Numbered from the stretch's first letter, positions 27,465 through 36,813 are shown. The stretch is 64,000 bases of DNA from Hahella sp. HNIBRBA332 (GCF_030719035.1 NZ_CP132203.1:3100001-3164000); one strand, 5' to 3'. Program-made: numbers and translations. The notes: a model not told the origin generated them from the letters alone.

Positions 27465-28388
27465 TCAGCTCTGAGCGATGGAACAGGTTTGCCCCGATGT
27501 AGCCGCGCTCCGTCGTTGCGTCAGAACCGCCTGCGCGATGCCGGAGCACATGATCAGACCACAACCGGCCATCTGCAAAGGGCTCAACGCCTGATCAAAC
27601 AAAGCCCAGCCAAATGTCACCACAGCGATGGGCTCCAGATACGCCAGCGTGCCGAAAGTGGCGGAAGGCAGTTCACGCAAGGCGATAACCGCAAACAAAA
27701 TAGCAAGGAATCCGGGTAACAGACCCGCAGCCAACAGCCAGCCCCACTGCGCCGGCGCAATCACTTCCTGTTGCTGCAGCATCAATGGCGCCATACACAG
27801 CGCGCCGATCAGCATTTGATACCAGCTTCTTGCATAAACATGCACATGCGCAGGCGTGGCGCGATTGATAATAATAAAGCCCGCATAGCACAGCATGGCC
27901 AGCCCGGCGTAGGACATCCCCAAAGCGTCCTGGGAGCCGCCGAACTCAAGACGAAACTCCATCATCATTGCAAAGCCGAAAAGCGCAGTAAGAATCAGAC
28001 CTATCGCGCTGGCGCTGAGTTTCTCTGATAAAAACAGGTGCGCGAATACGGAGGCGACCACTGGAGCCAGATAGATGGTCATAATGGCGTTGGCCATGCT
28101 GGTATGCTCCATGGCCTGGATATAAAACACAATAAATCCCGCCAGAAAACCGCCGTTGATCAGCACCCGCCAGGAAGGCCAACACCACAACAGATTCGCT
28201 TTACGGATGACCAGCAGATACCCCAGCATCATCGCCGCGCCAAAAAACAAGCGATAAAAAGTCACGGTTTCCGCGCCCAACTGCGCGTATTTGGCGATAA
28301 CGCCAATCGTCCCCATAAACACCGCCGACAACGCCGCCATCACCAAAAATGGCGTAGCGCTGCCTGAGGACGGCTGTATCTGCTTCAT
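27465..28388 (-). CDS. DMT-superfamily (EamA) exporter
   Basis: The 307 residues have about ten membrane helices in two EamA repeats. The first begins MAALSAVFMGTIGVIAKYAQ, and the second contains GLAMLCYAGFIIINRA and ends with PSATFGTLAYLEPIAVV, the conserved loop of the family. AAGGA lies six bases upstream. The cargo cannot be told; relatives export amino acids or other metabolites. It converges with the VOC gene, with only five bases between the stops. Confidence 0.88.
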   Translation of the reverse strand: MKQIQPSSGSATPFLVMAALSAVFMGTIGVIAKYAQLGAETVTFYRLFFGAAMMLGYLLVIRKANLLWCWPSWRVLINGGFLAGFIVFYIQAMEHTSMANAIMTIYLAPVVASVFAHLFLSEKLSASAIGLILTALFGFAMMMEFRLEFGGSQDALGMSYAGLAMLCYAGFIIINRATPAHVHVYARSWYQMLIGALCMAPLMLQQQEVIAPAQWGWLLAAGLLPGFLAILFAVIALRELPSATFGTLAYLEPIAVVTFGWALFDQALSPLQMAGCGLIMCSGIAQAVLTQRRSAATSGQTCSIAQS

Positions 28389-28487
28389 CTGATTTCCTTG
28401 ACTGCAAAGGTGAAAACGTAAGAGCGAAAGTCCATTAATTCATGACAATTGGAACAGGCCGTCATTGAGACTGACGAGAAGAGAGGC

Positions 28488-28928
28488 TCAATCTTCGCTG
28501 AGCTGCGCTCTCACCTCTTCCAGGATGCGGCCCAGCATGTTCTGGCCGCTGCCGTCGCCGCCATCGCCCCAGTAGTCGTCATTGTCCGTGTGTTCGACGA
28601 TTTTGGCGGAACCGGTGCTGAGCAGGCGTTCGCGCAAGGCTTCGTGTTGGGTGAATTTGGCGAGAATGGCCTCGCGCATGATGTTGAGCTTGATGGTCTC
28701 CCAATCATTGCGCAGCTTTCTTTTGCGGTCGCGGCCTTTACGCGCGGCTTCCAGCGGAGACTTGGCTTTGCGAATATCGCTGCGGTCTTTTTCTTCTTCG
28801 AATTTCATGGCCTGGAAATAATGCTCGCTGCTGGGCCACACTTTTCCTTTGAGCTTGATCGGGTATTGGGCGAAATTGGAAAACTCTCCAAATTCATCAT
28901 TTACGCTATAAAACTTAATCACTTCCAC
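28488..28928 (-). CDS. NADAR domain protein (YbiA-like)
   Basis: The 146-residue product starts at a GTG. It has the NADAR/DUF1768 signature: IKFYSVNDEFGEFSNFA, then WPSSEHYFQAMKF with the catalytic-site residues, and a late WGDGGDGSGQNMLGR. YbiA-type proteins are N-glycosidases acting on riboflavin intermediates, and other NADAR proteins process ADP-ribose or NAD-derived tags. The length is normal for the family. It stands alone between the DMT exporter and the metalloprotease. Confidence 0.9.
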   Translation of the reverse strand: MEVIKFYSVNDEFGEFSNFAQYPIKLKGKVWPSSEHYFQAMKFEEEKDRSDIRKAKSPLEAARKGRDRKRKLRNDWETIKLNIMREAILAKFTQHEALRERLLSTGSAKIVEHTDNDDYWGDGGDGSGQNMLGRILEEVRAQLSED

Positions 28929-29105
28929 GTTTGTACAGGCCCGTCGTCAATTATTTTGCGGCGCTCACAGCCATCTCCATCAACACAGTCTGACGGATGA
29001 CCGCAACAGCGGACAACTCATTTTCCGTTACAGAATTTTGGCGAAGAAGGCTCACGAGACGAAGCAAATTAACGCAAGCGACGCTTCCGCGCAATGAGGG
29101 GCGAG

Positions 29106-29137
29106 GAAAAACGCCGTCCACGGGAGTGAACGGCGCT
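29106..29137 (-). terminator. Terminator after the secreted metalloprotease gene
   Basis: On the minus strand CGCCGTTCAC, loop TCCC and GTGGACGGCG form a 10-bp stem with one G-T pair, followed by T residues. It lies about 25 bases after the stop at 29158. Confidence 0.85.
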
Positions 29138-29157
29138 TTAAAGGCGAATAACAGGGC

Positions 29158-30648
29158 TTAGTCAGCGGAGGTCAGTTTCCAACGCGCGCTGAACCAGCCG
29201 GGTTGAACCGGCCCTGCCTCGGGCGTCCCGTTTTCAATATGCAGATACTGGTTCGGTCGCCAGCGGTTGCGGATGCGCACCCAGTCAGTCTGTCCTTCCA
29301 CCGGCTCCAGCTTCCACTGCGCGCTATGCCACCCGCTCTCAATGGCGCCCGCCTGCAAGCCGCCATCTTCAACATTCATGCAGGCCTGCGCGCGCCAGCG
29401 GTTACAGATTCGCACATAATCGTCCTCGCCAACTGCTTTGATATCCCATTGGGCGCTCCACCAGCCTTGTTCAACGGCTCCGCTTTCCAGACCACCGTTT
29501 TCCATATGCAAAAACTGATCGGCGCGCCAATAGTTCTGCATTCGATAACGGCCACCGACTTCGCCGGGGAACGGCACTTTATGGATACGGTTGGCGGACA
29601 TCGCCGCAGACCGCTCTCGCCACAGCCGAGCCATATCCTGTGAGTGCGAAGTGCCCAGCACATTGCCTTCGTCGTCCATCACCAAAGGAGATGAGTAGTA
29701 GCTCAGGTCATTGCCGCACTGCGCAGTTCCCCGGCCTTGCCTGACGCTATACCCATAGTTGTATCCCGTGTCGCCTTCGGACTTGCAGTGCATCCCACCA
29801 ACATTGTGGCCGACTTCATGGCGGTAGGCGCCGGGCCAGGGCGCGCCAATCACCACAATGTCTCCTGGCGCATAACCCCAGCCTCCCGCGCTTCCAGGCG
29901 CATCCGTCGGCCGTTGCACCAAACCAATAAGATCCGGCGCATAGCGCGCGATATCGTCCTTGAACCACTCTTTGCCGTCCCGTAGCACGGAAGTCACCAC
30001 GCCGGGGTTCTGCGGCGACACGCCGACTCCCACCAGCCTCAGGTATACCCCTTCTATCTGGCTGTTATTGAGCGCTTCATTCACCGACTCCACGTATATT
30101 TGCGCTTCGGTGTTGATATTGCCGACGTCCTGAGCCGCCTGCTCGGAGAATCCGATGAATACGTCAATGACATAACGTCCTGAGGCGTCTTTCTCTCCTG
30201 CCGCCTCTTGATTGAAGCGCCTCATAAAGCTCGTGTCTGGATTCTTCAGAATACGATCGTCCATTTTCGGCGGTTGAATTTTTCGCCAGAAAACGTTTTC
30301 ATTTGCATCCGAAGACGACTGCAGACGAAATTGACCAGAGCCCGTTTCCAGATAGCCCGACATTTCCTGCTTGTCGTGATCCAAAGTGATGATAAAACTG
30401 CTGTAGTCCATGAAGTCCGCCAGAGCAGGATCATCCACCTGTGCGCGAATAACCTCGACGCCATTGACCTTCGATCGGGACTTTACGGTATAAAACAAGG
30501 TGCGCCCGTCATCGAGATGGATTTCTCCACTCTCGTTTTGGGCGAATTGCAGATACTCTTCCTGGGCTGACAGGGGTTGCCCTTGTACAGCCGCGCTGAA
30601 CAAACATAAGGCGGCGAATGACGACGTGAAAAACCTCTTTTTACGCAT
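29158..30648 (-). CDS. Secreted zinc metalloprotease with three C-terminal W-rich repeats
   Basis: The ATG at 30648 (AGGA seven bases upstream) gives a clear signal peptide (MRKKRFFTSSFAALCLFSAA, cleavage near QG). Of 496 residues, about 150-350 form a reprolysin/M12-like peptidase with the metzincin zinc motif HEVGHNVGGMH. Residues about 370-496 hold three similar ~42-residue repeats, each with RW(R)xxQ-(L/M)-x-ENG or EDGG and a GWxSAxW core, reminiscent of a ricin-like sugar-binding trefoil. This suggests a secreted protease with a surface- or carbohydrate-targeting tail. A LacI-type palindrome lies upstream at 30797. Confidence 0.85.
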   Translation of the reverse strand: MRKKRFFTSSFAALCLFSAAVQGQPLSAQEEYLQFAQNESGEIHLDDGRTLFYTVKSRSKVNGVEVIRAQVDDPALADFMDYSSFIITLDHDKQEMSGYLETGSGQFRLQSSSDANENVFWRKIQPPKMDDRILKNPDTSFMRRFNQEAAGEKDASGRYVIDVFIGFSEQAAQDVGNINTEAQIYVESVNEALNNSQIEGVYLRLVGVGVSPQNPGVVTSVLRDGKEWFKDDIARYAPDLIGLVQRPTDAPGSAGGWGYAPGDIVVIGAPWPGAYRHEVGHNVGGMHCKSEGDTGYNYGYSVRQGRGTAQCGNDLSYYSSPLVMDDEGNVLGTSHSQDMARLWRERSAAMSANRIHKVPFPGEVGGRYRMQNYWRADQFLHMENGGLESGAVEQGWWSAQWDIKAVGEDDYVRICNRWRAQACMNVEDGGLQAGAIESGWHSAQWKLEPVEGQTDWVRIRNRWRPNQYLHIENGTPEAGPVQPGWFSARWKLTSAD

Positions 30649-30796
30649 AGCGATATCCTTATTGTCATAGTTGAGTTTCAAGGCCTCGCGCCAGTGCGCC
30701 CTTCACTCCCTCAGGTTCGCCCGACGCAATAGGTACAGCGGCCTCAGCGTCGTTTTATGCGGAACGCAGCAACTATGCCGCGACAGCTTCACACAA

Positions 30797-30810
30797 TGAA
30801 AACGTTTTCA
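30797..30810. promoter_or_regulatory. LacI-family-type operator palindrome
   Basis: TGAAAACGTTTTCA is a perfect 14-base palindrome with a central CG, the form bound by LacI/GalR-family regulators (cre- or Cra-like). It is about 150 bases upstream of the metalloprotease start and downstream of the LOG-like gene, so the protease is the likely target. The regulator is not in the window. Confidence 0.5.
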
Positions 30811-30915
30811 ATATTACTCCAAAAATTAGCGCGACTGTATAACCATCGCGCCGCATTTTGTGAGTGACTGCAAAAATCGTTACGTTGCGCGCAGACTCGA
30901 CTTAACGTAAGCGGG

Positions 30916-31362
30916 TCAGTCTTTGCCGAACCACTCCACTTCTTCTTCATACAGGTAGGATCCGGCCTCCTCCTCAGTGAAACCTTTGCGCTCCTTGAAA
31001 AACTCAACCTCTTTGCGACTCTGAGGACCGCCGCCAACGCGAATCAGGCAGTCGATATAATCGATAAACGCTTCAGATTCATCGCCAAAATCCTGGCCAA
31101 CCAGAATCTGCTTATCACATGGAAATATACCGCTACGTACTTTCAACGCTCTTCTCGCGGAGATCCCCACGGTCGTGAGCCCCATGCGCACCGCCAGTTC
31201 ATAGGCCAGTTTGGGCACGCCGGCGTTAGTCAGTCCGCTGACAATTTCCACCTCACTCTTATCCTTGCCGTCGACCCAGGTCTTGATAGAGCGCTCCAGG
31301 ATTTCGCTGGCCGCTTGCTGGTCGAACCAGCGCTTACTGAATCCCACTACCCCGATTTTCAT
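30916..31362 (-). CDS. LOG/SLOG-like Rossmann-fold protein
   Basis: The ATG at 31362 is favoured, with GGAG nine bases upstream; a GTG five codons earlier is possible. The 148 residues read KIGVVGFSKRWFD at the start, VSGLTNAGVPKLAYELA in the middle and CLIRVGGGPQSRKEVEFF later. These fit the SLOG pattern of a glycine loop, a second SGL(T)xxG loop and a GGG...E motif, as in LOG-type nucleotide-processing or sensing proteins. It is not close enough to lysine decarboxylase-like LOG enzymes to assign a reaction. Confidence 0.6.
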   Translation of the reverse strand: MKIGVVGFSKRWFDQQAASEILERSIKTWVDGKDKSEVEIVSGLTNAGVPKLAYELAVRMGLTTVGISARRALKVRSGIFPCDKQILVGQDFGDESEAFIDYIDCLIRVGGGPQSRKEVEFFKERKGFTEEEAGSYLYEEEVEWFGKD

Positions 31363-31377
31363 TTTATTGTTCTCCAC

Positions 31378-31835
31378 ACAGCTTAATTTGTTCGATGTTC
31401 GTCATTAGCCCTGGCTTGTCCGCTTCGCGCAGAGCTACTGGAAAGGCCGCTCTTATAAGCTTCGAAACGGCGTTTATTGTCGCGTGGCGCATTGTAGTGA
31501 TCCCATAGCCAGGATACAAAGGCAAAGTGGTATGCGGCGCCAGGCCATAAAACCCACAACGAAAATGATGAAAAGGCGGCGTGGCGCAATAAGTTGGATA
31601 GAATTCGAGCAACGAGTGGCTATTTAACTACCCTGACCGTCTCCATTCAGCCTCCATCGAGCCTGAAAGCCATGGAATGTTAGAAAGTTAGACCGCAGAC
31701 GCTTACAATGTGCGGCCAAATCAATAGCCGAGTCTTTTCACGCCTGATAGTGCGCCATTTTCATTTCGCGCCACGCGCATTCGGCTATCTTATTTCTTAC
31801 AGACAAAGCATCAGTAAAATCAGAGGCGAACGAGC
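31378..31835. other. Intergenic region without a supported gene
   Basis: This 458-base stretch lies between the divergent LOG-like and 31836 genes. Short open frames of 68 and 82 codons on the minus strand lack ribosome sites and recognisable domains; one has a Trp-rich stretch (WVLWPG) that may be a remnant. No attC, tRNA or terminator was seen. Confidence 0.5.
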
Positions 31836-32216
31836 ATGTTGCTATACATCTACGTCGATGGAACAGACTTGGAAGACATTGCCGGAGATGTTTCTTCAGC
31901 GATCGAAAGTTGGGTAAAAGAATCCACTCTGGACCTCACGTTTGTCGATAACCGTCAAATCGACCCGGAAGCCTCTGAAGACATGGATCTGGATGATCCT
32001 TCAGACTGGCGTATTGGCGTCAACCTGAGCGTCCGCAACAAGAAACAGCTTAAAGAGCCGCTGGATGGCCTTTACAAAATCGCCAAGCGCCTAAAGTGTG
32101 AATTCGTCATCGGCATCATCGACGAGAAGACCGGCGAGCAAGAAGACGTCTGTTATTTCGGCTTTGAAGAAGGCCAGCCGGATATGTTTGAGGTGGGGAA
32201 TTACTTGGGGATTTAA
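31836..32216 (+). CDS. Conserved-looking small acidic protein, unknown function
   Basis: The 126 residues start MLLYIYVDGTDLEDIAGDV after GAGGCGAACGAGC. The protein is acidic, cytoplasmic and mixed alpha/beta, with repeated strand patterns (WRIGVNLSVRN, CEFVIGIIDEKTGEQEDVCYFGFEEG). I do not recognise a family. It ends in a terminator shared with the convergent Nmad3 gene. Confidence 0.6.
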   Translation: MLLYIYVDGTDLEDIAGDVSSAIESWVKESTLDLTFVDNRQIDPEASEDMDLDDPSDWRIGVNLSVRNKKQLKEPLDGLYKIAKRLKCEFVIGIIDEKTGEQEDVCYFGFEEGQPDMFEVGNYLGI

Positions 32217-32255
32217 TTATCCCGCGTAGAGAGCCAGCACACCTCGCCCATATCT

Positions 32256-32288
32256 AAAGCGCCCAATAATTGAACGTCGGGCGTTTTT
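32256..32288 (+). terminator. Terminator between convergent genes
   Basis: AAGCGCCC and GGGCGTTT form an 8-bp stem with one G-T pair around a 14-base loop, followed by T residues. It overlaps the end of the Nmad3-like gene at 32287. Confidence 0.65.
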
Positions 32289-33168
32289 ATTTGCACAGCG
32301 ATGTATTAAATAGCCTGTTTAACCACTCAATCGCCGCAGGCTCCTCACCACAGTCATAGACAAATTCCTGCCCTCTGTAGACAGACTGCAGGGACACATA
32401 GTCATCGCAAATCTCGCCCCATCGAGTGGGGTTTGTATGATAGGAAAGCGCTGCTTTCTTGTCAGGCGGAAAGAAAAAACGCGGGAGTTTCCATGATGAT
32501 CGTGAGGAGACGTTCGCCTGGGTGAGTTGTAGTATGTCCTCAAAACGAGGAAAACAGCCTCCACCAGGAAATGCCGTTTCTTTGCCGCCGATACTCAGCT
32601 TTTCGGAGGCGACATAAATCGTATTGCCGGAATGCTTAAAATTCTCAGCGGCCAATATATGTGGGTGATCGCTAAGCCAGGGCCTGTTACGTACAACCTC
32701 CTCAGTATCCTCACCGATCTGAAGAATTTCGCCAATTTGAAGCCAGCCAAATAGAACGTGAAGATCGGCGCTGCCTTCCGCAAATCGCCATCCCTTTTCG
32801 GTATTGGCAATCCTTCTAAACCATCCAAAGAAAAGAAACAGATCGCCACAGGCCACTTTTTGATTACGCAAATGAGATTGGGCCGCGCTCACTTGCCCAA
32901 ATGAGGAACGCCATCCCTCTTTTCTGGTCATATATGTGGCGCATAGATCCGGGTCTATGTGAACCGTCGTCTCAGCCTTGATTCTGCGATCTGAGAGGTC
33001 TTCAAGAATACTGCCGATATAGACGCCCTCAATATTGAGCATGCCAAGATTCTGATAGTCGGCGTCCGTTGGGATCGGTAGTGAAATCATGCGGCCATCA
33101 GGCATGATCAGGCTAGGCATTCCTCCAGCGGATGAGTCGAATCCCTTTCTGCTAAGTATCAGTCGCAT
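32287..33168 (-). CDS. Nucleotide modification associated domain 3 (Nmad3)-like protein
   Basis: The 293 residues start MRLILSRKGFDSSAGGMPS, the characteristic opening of the Nmad3 family, with DGRMISLPIP just after. Later segments CGDLFLFFGWFR and LHVLFGWLQIGEI are also typical. Nmad3 proteins were predicted from phage and bacterial gene neighbourhoods to act with base-modification enzymes; no reaction is proven. No DNA-modification genes are next to this copy, so it may be a solitary mobile gene. Confidence 0.75.
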   Translation of the reverse strand: MRLILSRKGFDSSAGGMPSLIMPDGRMISLPIPTDADYQNLGMLNIEGVYIGSILEDLSDRRIKAETTVHIDPDLCATYMTRKEGWRSSFGQVSAAQSHLRNQKVACGDLFLFFGWFRRIANTEKGWRFAEGSADLHVLFGWLQIGEILQIGEDTEEVVRNRPWLSDHPHILAAENFKHSGNTIYVASEKLSIGGKETAFPGGGCFPRFEDILQLTQANVSSRSSWKLPRFFFPPDKKAALSYHTNPTRWGEICDDYVSLQSVYRGQEFVYDCGEEPAAIEWLNRLFNTSLCK

Positions 33169-33302
33169 CTCACCAATCCTTTCGGTAGTTATTTCCCACT
33201 TTTCTACTCATGAATTAAAAGAGTAGATTAGCGAGGGGCGTATGCAAGCGTTTATTCCAAACCGAAATACCCCATGCACACGCCCACTACGCTAAAGGCG
33301 AG

Positions 33303-33962
33303 TTATACCGCGTGCGACAACTTCCCAGGAATCGCCCGCGCTTCAGGATGTTCCGCCAGCGGCACGAAGGCATGTCTGGAACCGTCGTATGCCTCGATGC
33401 CGCCGGATTCAATGTCGTAGAACCAGCCGTGCATGGTGAGACGGCCTTCCTGCAGCGCCAGACGTACAGACGGATGTGTCTGCAAGTTCGCCAGCTGGGC
33501 GATGACATTCTCTCGCACCATATCTTCGATCTTCGCCCGCTCATCGGCGTGCTTACGCGCCTGATTCACCACTTTGGCGGAGTCCGCATAGCGCAACCAG
33601 TGAGCGACTGCCGGCATGTGGTCGATACACTGGCAAGTAGCGACCGCCGTCATGGCGCCGCAGTTGGAATGCCCACACACGACGATGTCCGCCACCCGCA
33701 ACGCCGCCACGGCGTATTCCACCGAGGCCGACACCCCGCCAGGCTCCGGTCCATACGGAGGCACAATATTCCCCGCATTACGAATGACGAAAAGATCCCC
33801 TGGCTCTCTCTGGGTAACCAATTCCGGAACCAGACGACTGTCGGAACAGGAAATAAACAGAGTACGCGGCTGCTGCTGAGTGGCGAGATCTTTGAACAAC
33901 TCCTTACGCTCAGGAAATGCTTCGCGCTGGAACTTCAGAAAGCCTTCGATGATATCTTTCAC
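33303..33962 (-). CDS. can: Beta-class carbonic anhydrase
   Basis: The start is GTG at 33962, six bases after GGAG. The 219 residues have the beta-class zinc site: Cys39 in SCSDSR with Asp41 and Arg43, then His98 and Cys101 in CGHSNCGAM. The length fits CynT/Can enzymes. It interconverts CO2 and bicarbonate in the cytoplasm to supply carboxylation reactions. No cyanase or SulP transporter is adjacent, so the housekeeping role of Can is more likely than CynT. Confidence 0.93.
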   Translation of the reverse strand: MKDIIEGFLKFQREAFPERKELFKDLATQQQPRTLFISCSDSRLVPELVTQREPGDLFVIRNAGNIVPPYGPEPGGVSASVEYAVAALRVADIVVCGHSNCGAMTAVATCQCIDHMPAVAHWLRYADSAKVVNQARKHADERAKIEDMVRENVIAQLANLQTHPSVRLALQEGRLTMHGWFYDIESGGIEAYDGSRHAFVPLAEHPEARAIPGKLSHAV

Positions 33963-34119
33963 TCGGATCTCCTAATCAACTCTATGGCTTATAAATCAGC
34001 GTGAATTAATAATCCAAAACGACCTTTCATAATACCCTCCATAGGTAGCATTAAATCACTTGGCCCCCGAAAATGCTTAGTGCTCAACGTGATCTAAAAG
34101 TGCTTCTCTGAAGTCGGGC

Positions 34120-34506
34120 TTAAAAAGCGATATCCCAGGATATATCGATGTTCAAACACCCTAGCTTGCGCATTATCTCCGCCGTCAGCTTTGGACCTCC
34201 CCGGCTGTTGGTATGGTAATAGCAATAGATTTCAATGGAGCATGTCTTTCTTAATACAGATAACGCCATCCCCCGGTATTCCACTGCATCAACCACGGCG
34301 CTCACGTGTTCCAAAGGATTAGTCGAGTCCAGCCGCCCTTTGGTGGACCAAAGCCACATATGACGCTGCCGAGACTGATCATCCAAAGCCTCAGAATCAC
34401 GGAGCAGCACTTCTGTTGCTTCCGTCTTCAGCATGCGGCTTATCACATCAGGTGGATGTACCTCTGAAAGAATACGGAGTTCTGAGTAGGTTTTTATACA
34501 AGCCAT
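34120..34506 (-). CDS. DUF4279-like protein
   Basis: The start could be ATG 34506 or 34521; both have weak ribosome sites. The product is about 128 residues. The pattern SELRILSEVHPPDVISRML near the N-terminus, MWLWSTKG in the middle, EIYCYYHTNSRGGPKLTAEIMRKLG and a C-terminal LNIDISWDI match the DUF4279 layout. These small cytoplasmic proteins have no known function and often occur among accessory or immunity-type genes. Confidence 0.65.
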   Translation of the reverse strand: MACIKTYSELRILSEVHPPDVISRMLKTEATEVLLRDSEALDDQSRQRHMWLWSTKGRLDSTNPLEHVSAVVDAVEYRGMALSVLRKTCSIEIYCYYHTNSRGGPKLTAEIMRKLGCLNIDISWDIAF

Positions 34507-34648
34507 GATGATATCGCCCATACCTGAGTGGATTTATTGGTGAAATAACCAGAGTAGCCCGTCAGGGCTGAAACTATGCATGATCGCGGGTTATGCTTTG
34601 ACTTACAATTTCCCCTATTTCTATTTAAAAACACAATCGGGTTCTATT

Positions 34649-34975
34649 ATGTTTGAACGATCAGGCGTCAACTGGAATGGGTATGTCAGCGGCTCCTGCC
34701 CAGTCCAAGGTTGCGGTATTGTTGACAACTATCCATGGTACTTCAGAGCGCGCGGCGATTCATGGTCAATGGAGATTGCAGAGGATCAGAGCATTGACTG
34801 TGAGTGCCTGCCGTTAGTAGGACATTGGCCGGGCTGGCTTATAGAAGAATCGTGGGGGGAGTGGCCTGATGCTGGCCATATGGAGGCGGCTGTAGCATGG
34901 GAGCTAATAGAAAGGGTCTTTGAGCAATTCAGAAACAATGAGCTTCCCTATTTTGCTGGCGAGCAGACTGACTAA
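34649..34975 (+). CDS. Small Trp-rich protein of unknown function
   Basis: The ATG at 34649 is preferred; upstream codons from 34580 look non-conserved and hydrophobic. The 108 residues begin MFERSGVNWNGYVSGSC and have many Trp and acidic residues (WYFRARGDSWSMEIAE, HWPGWLIEESWGEWPD). No signal peptide or known motif is seen. It is transcribed divergently from the DUF4279-like gene. Confidence 0.55.
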   Translation: MFERSGVNWNGYVSGSCPVQGCGIVDNYPWYFRARGDSWSMEIAEDQSIDCECLPLVGHWPGWLIEESWGEWPDAGHMEAAVAWELIERVFEQFRNNELPYFAGEQTD

Positions 34976-35209
34976 CAGGCTCATTTTTAGGCTCTCTCTC
35001 TTGCCCCGTTCATACAAAGGAGCACACCGGGCCGATCATAACCAGACTTTCTTTTAGCAGAAAACCAGCTACGCGTGAGACATGGTAGATGCCTCAACCC
35101 GGCTCACCGAACACACTTTAATTGCCCGCGTAGTTTACTAAACTGAATATGCGCGACGCCTGTAAAAATTTAATCCATCTTCCCCAGGATGCACTTCGGT
35201 AGAAATGCT

Positions 35210-35905
35210 ATGAAAGCTCTTTCGGTATTAGGGTTCTGGTTCTGCGCAACAGCCTCCGCCTACGCCGCTTCAGATACGCGGGAGGTGCTGAGAATCGGAG
35301 CGAACGATGAGATCGCACAATTGTATGCGCCTTATCAAAGGTTCGTTGAAGCCGCTTTTCGGGACACCCCTTGGAGAATCGAGTGGGTGAACCTTCCTTT
35401 GGCGCGCTCAATACGCGCCGCCGATGAAGGCAGTATTGACGGTGATTTCATAAGAATTAAAGAGGTGACGGAGATTTACAGTCATTTGGTGGCCATACCC
35501 TGGCCACTGAATCGCCAGCGCTTTTATCTATATATACCGACCTCATTGGACTGCCCCGACACGCAGAACATAGACCAATTAGTAGTCGGAAAATTATTAG
35601 GGATCTCCGCGTACGATCACTTTCCTGAAAACATCAAGAGAAACATGGTCTTTTCCCCCAACCTGGAGTCTTACGTGAATATGGCGATGGCGCACCGCAT
35701 AGACGGCATCGCCATCACCGATGATCACTATAAAAAGATCAAAAGGAAATTCGACGTTGATTTCAAGAAATGCAACGACCACATGCTATATGAAGCCGTT
35801 ACTTATATGATGCTAAATATTAAGCACAAAGAAAAAATTCCTCAGATAGTAAAGGCTTTTTCAAAACATGTAGCGCTTCTTCCGGCTGAAGATCGAATAC
35901 ACTGA
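35210..35905 (+). CDS. Periplasmic solute-binding protein-like (SBP_bac_3 type)
   Basis: The ATG at 35210 gives a clean signal peptide (MKALSVLGFWFCATASAYA); an ATG at 35189 is possible. The ~231 residues have the type 3 binding-protein layout: an early RIGANDEIAQLYAPYQRFVE, then LARSIRAADEGSIDGDFIR, and a late DGIAITDDHY. Such stand-alone binding-protein-like genes are common in marine gammaproteobacteria and may sense rather than transport, since no permease genes are near. The ligand is unknown. Confidence 0.75.
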   Translation: MKALSVLGFWFCATASAYAASDTREVLRIGANDEIAQLYAPYQRFVEAAFRDTPWRIEWVNLPLARSIRAADEGSIDGDFIRIKEVTEIYSHLVAIPWPLNRQRFYLYIPTSLDCPDTQNIDQLVVGKLLGISAYDHFPENIKRNMVFSPNLESYVNMAMAHRIDGIAITDDHYKKIKRKFDVDFKKCNDHMLYEAVTYMMLNIKHKEKIPQIVKAFSKHVALLPAEDRIH

Positions 35906-35965
35906 AGCTATCTTTATAAAGTATTCATCGCATTTATTCTTGCGCCAAATATATCCATCTTCCCA

Positions 35966-36574
35966 CTACATACATACCGACTGAGCCCAGTGCTGTTCAG
36001 TAATAATCACAATAGGAACGCCGCTCTCCCGATACGTCATAGCCTTCTCAATTTTCCGCCCAAAGTTTTCATGGACCCAGCTATCCTTCACATAGGTTCC
36101 TATCACCAGATAATCCAGTGATTTCGTGACGTTCTTGGCGATCTTGCCTCCACGCGCCACAGTCGCTTCCTCACACTGCTCCCGCGTTCCAAGCGCACAA
36201 GTTCCGCTAAAAAGGAAAGACCGTCCCTGAAAGGTAATGGGCGGCATGGGCTCGATGATAGGCAGACGGGTTGCCTTGGCGACCTCCCCCAGATAAGACT
36301 CATCTCCCGAGATTCTTCTCAGAACACTTAGCAGCTCAGAGGACTCTTCACTATCCAATACACCGTCTTCCAACATAACGCTAACTCTATCCAACAAATT
36401 AACGATAAGTGGATTATCGGAAGCACACCTGCTCTGCACCAACCAGGTTTGCAGAAACTCCGCTTCCGCCTGATCGACTCTTCCATCAGCGACAATGCCT
36501 TTGCTCAGACCGATCAGTGTATCTATTTGCCTGTCCTTAATTTTATTTAGATTGAATTCGGTGAAAATATCCAT
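35966..36574 (-). CDS. TerB-like plus BRCT domain protein
   Basis: The 202 residues start after AGGGAATATTT. Residues 1-100 are helical with a TerB-like acidic pattern (GLSKGIVADGRVDQAEAEFL, MLEDGVLDSEESSELL). Residues ~112-198 form a BRCT domain like that of NAD-dependent DNA ligase: GRSFLFSGTCALGTREQCE, ARGGKIAKNVTKSLDYLVIG and a late VPIVIITEQHW. BRCT domains bind DNA ends or partners. This architecture also occurs in stand-alone proteins of unknown role. Confidence 0.75.
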   Translation of the reverse strand: MDIFTEFNLNKIKDRQIDTLIGLSKGIVADGRVDQAEAEFLQTWLVQSRCASDNPLIVNLLDRVSVMLEDGVLDSEESSELLSVLRRISGDESYLGEVAKATRLPIIEPMPPITFQGRSFLFSGTCALGTREQCEEATVARGGKIAKNVTKSLDYLVIGTYVKDSWVHENFGRKIEKAMTYRESGVPIVIITEQHWAQSVCM

Positions 36575-36813
36575 AAATATTCCCTCTCTAAAATGATTGA
36601 AACTTAAGGCGCGAATATTTTTTTAAACTGAAAAACGGCCATACGCCAATGGATAATATTCAGATTATCCCCTGCACTCGCGATAGTAGTATTCTATCTA
36701 TCGTAAAGACAAAATATGTCGCCACAAACCAAAAAGAGTAGAGTTGCGCTTTTTTCTAACTCAAAGAGGAAGCCCTATACCCTGGCACCATCAATTCATG
36801 TCCAGTCAGATCA

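Noticed and set aside
28449..29000. 183-codon frame on the plus strand
   Set aside because: It is opposite the NADAR gene, whose conserved motifs make the minus strand the coding one.
31364..31612. 68- and 82-codon frames on the minus strand in the gap before 31836
   Set aside because: No ribosome site, no domain, and they overlap each other and the start of the LOG-like gene.
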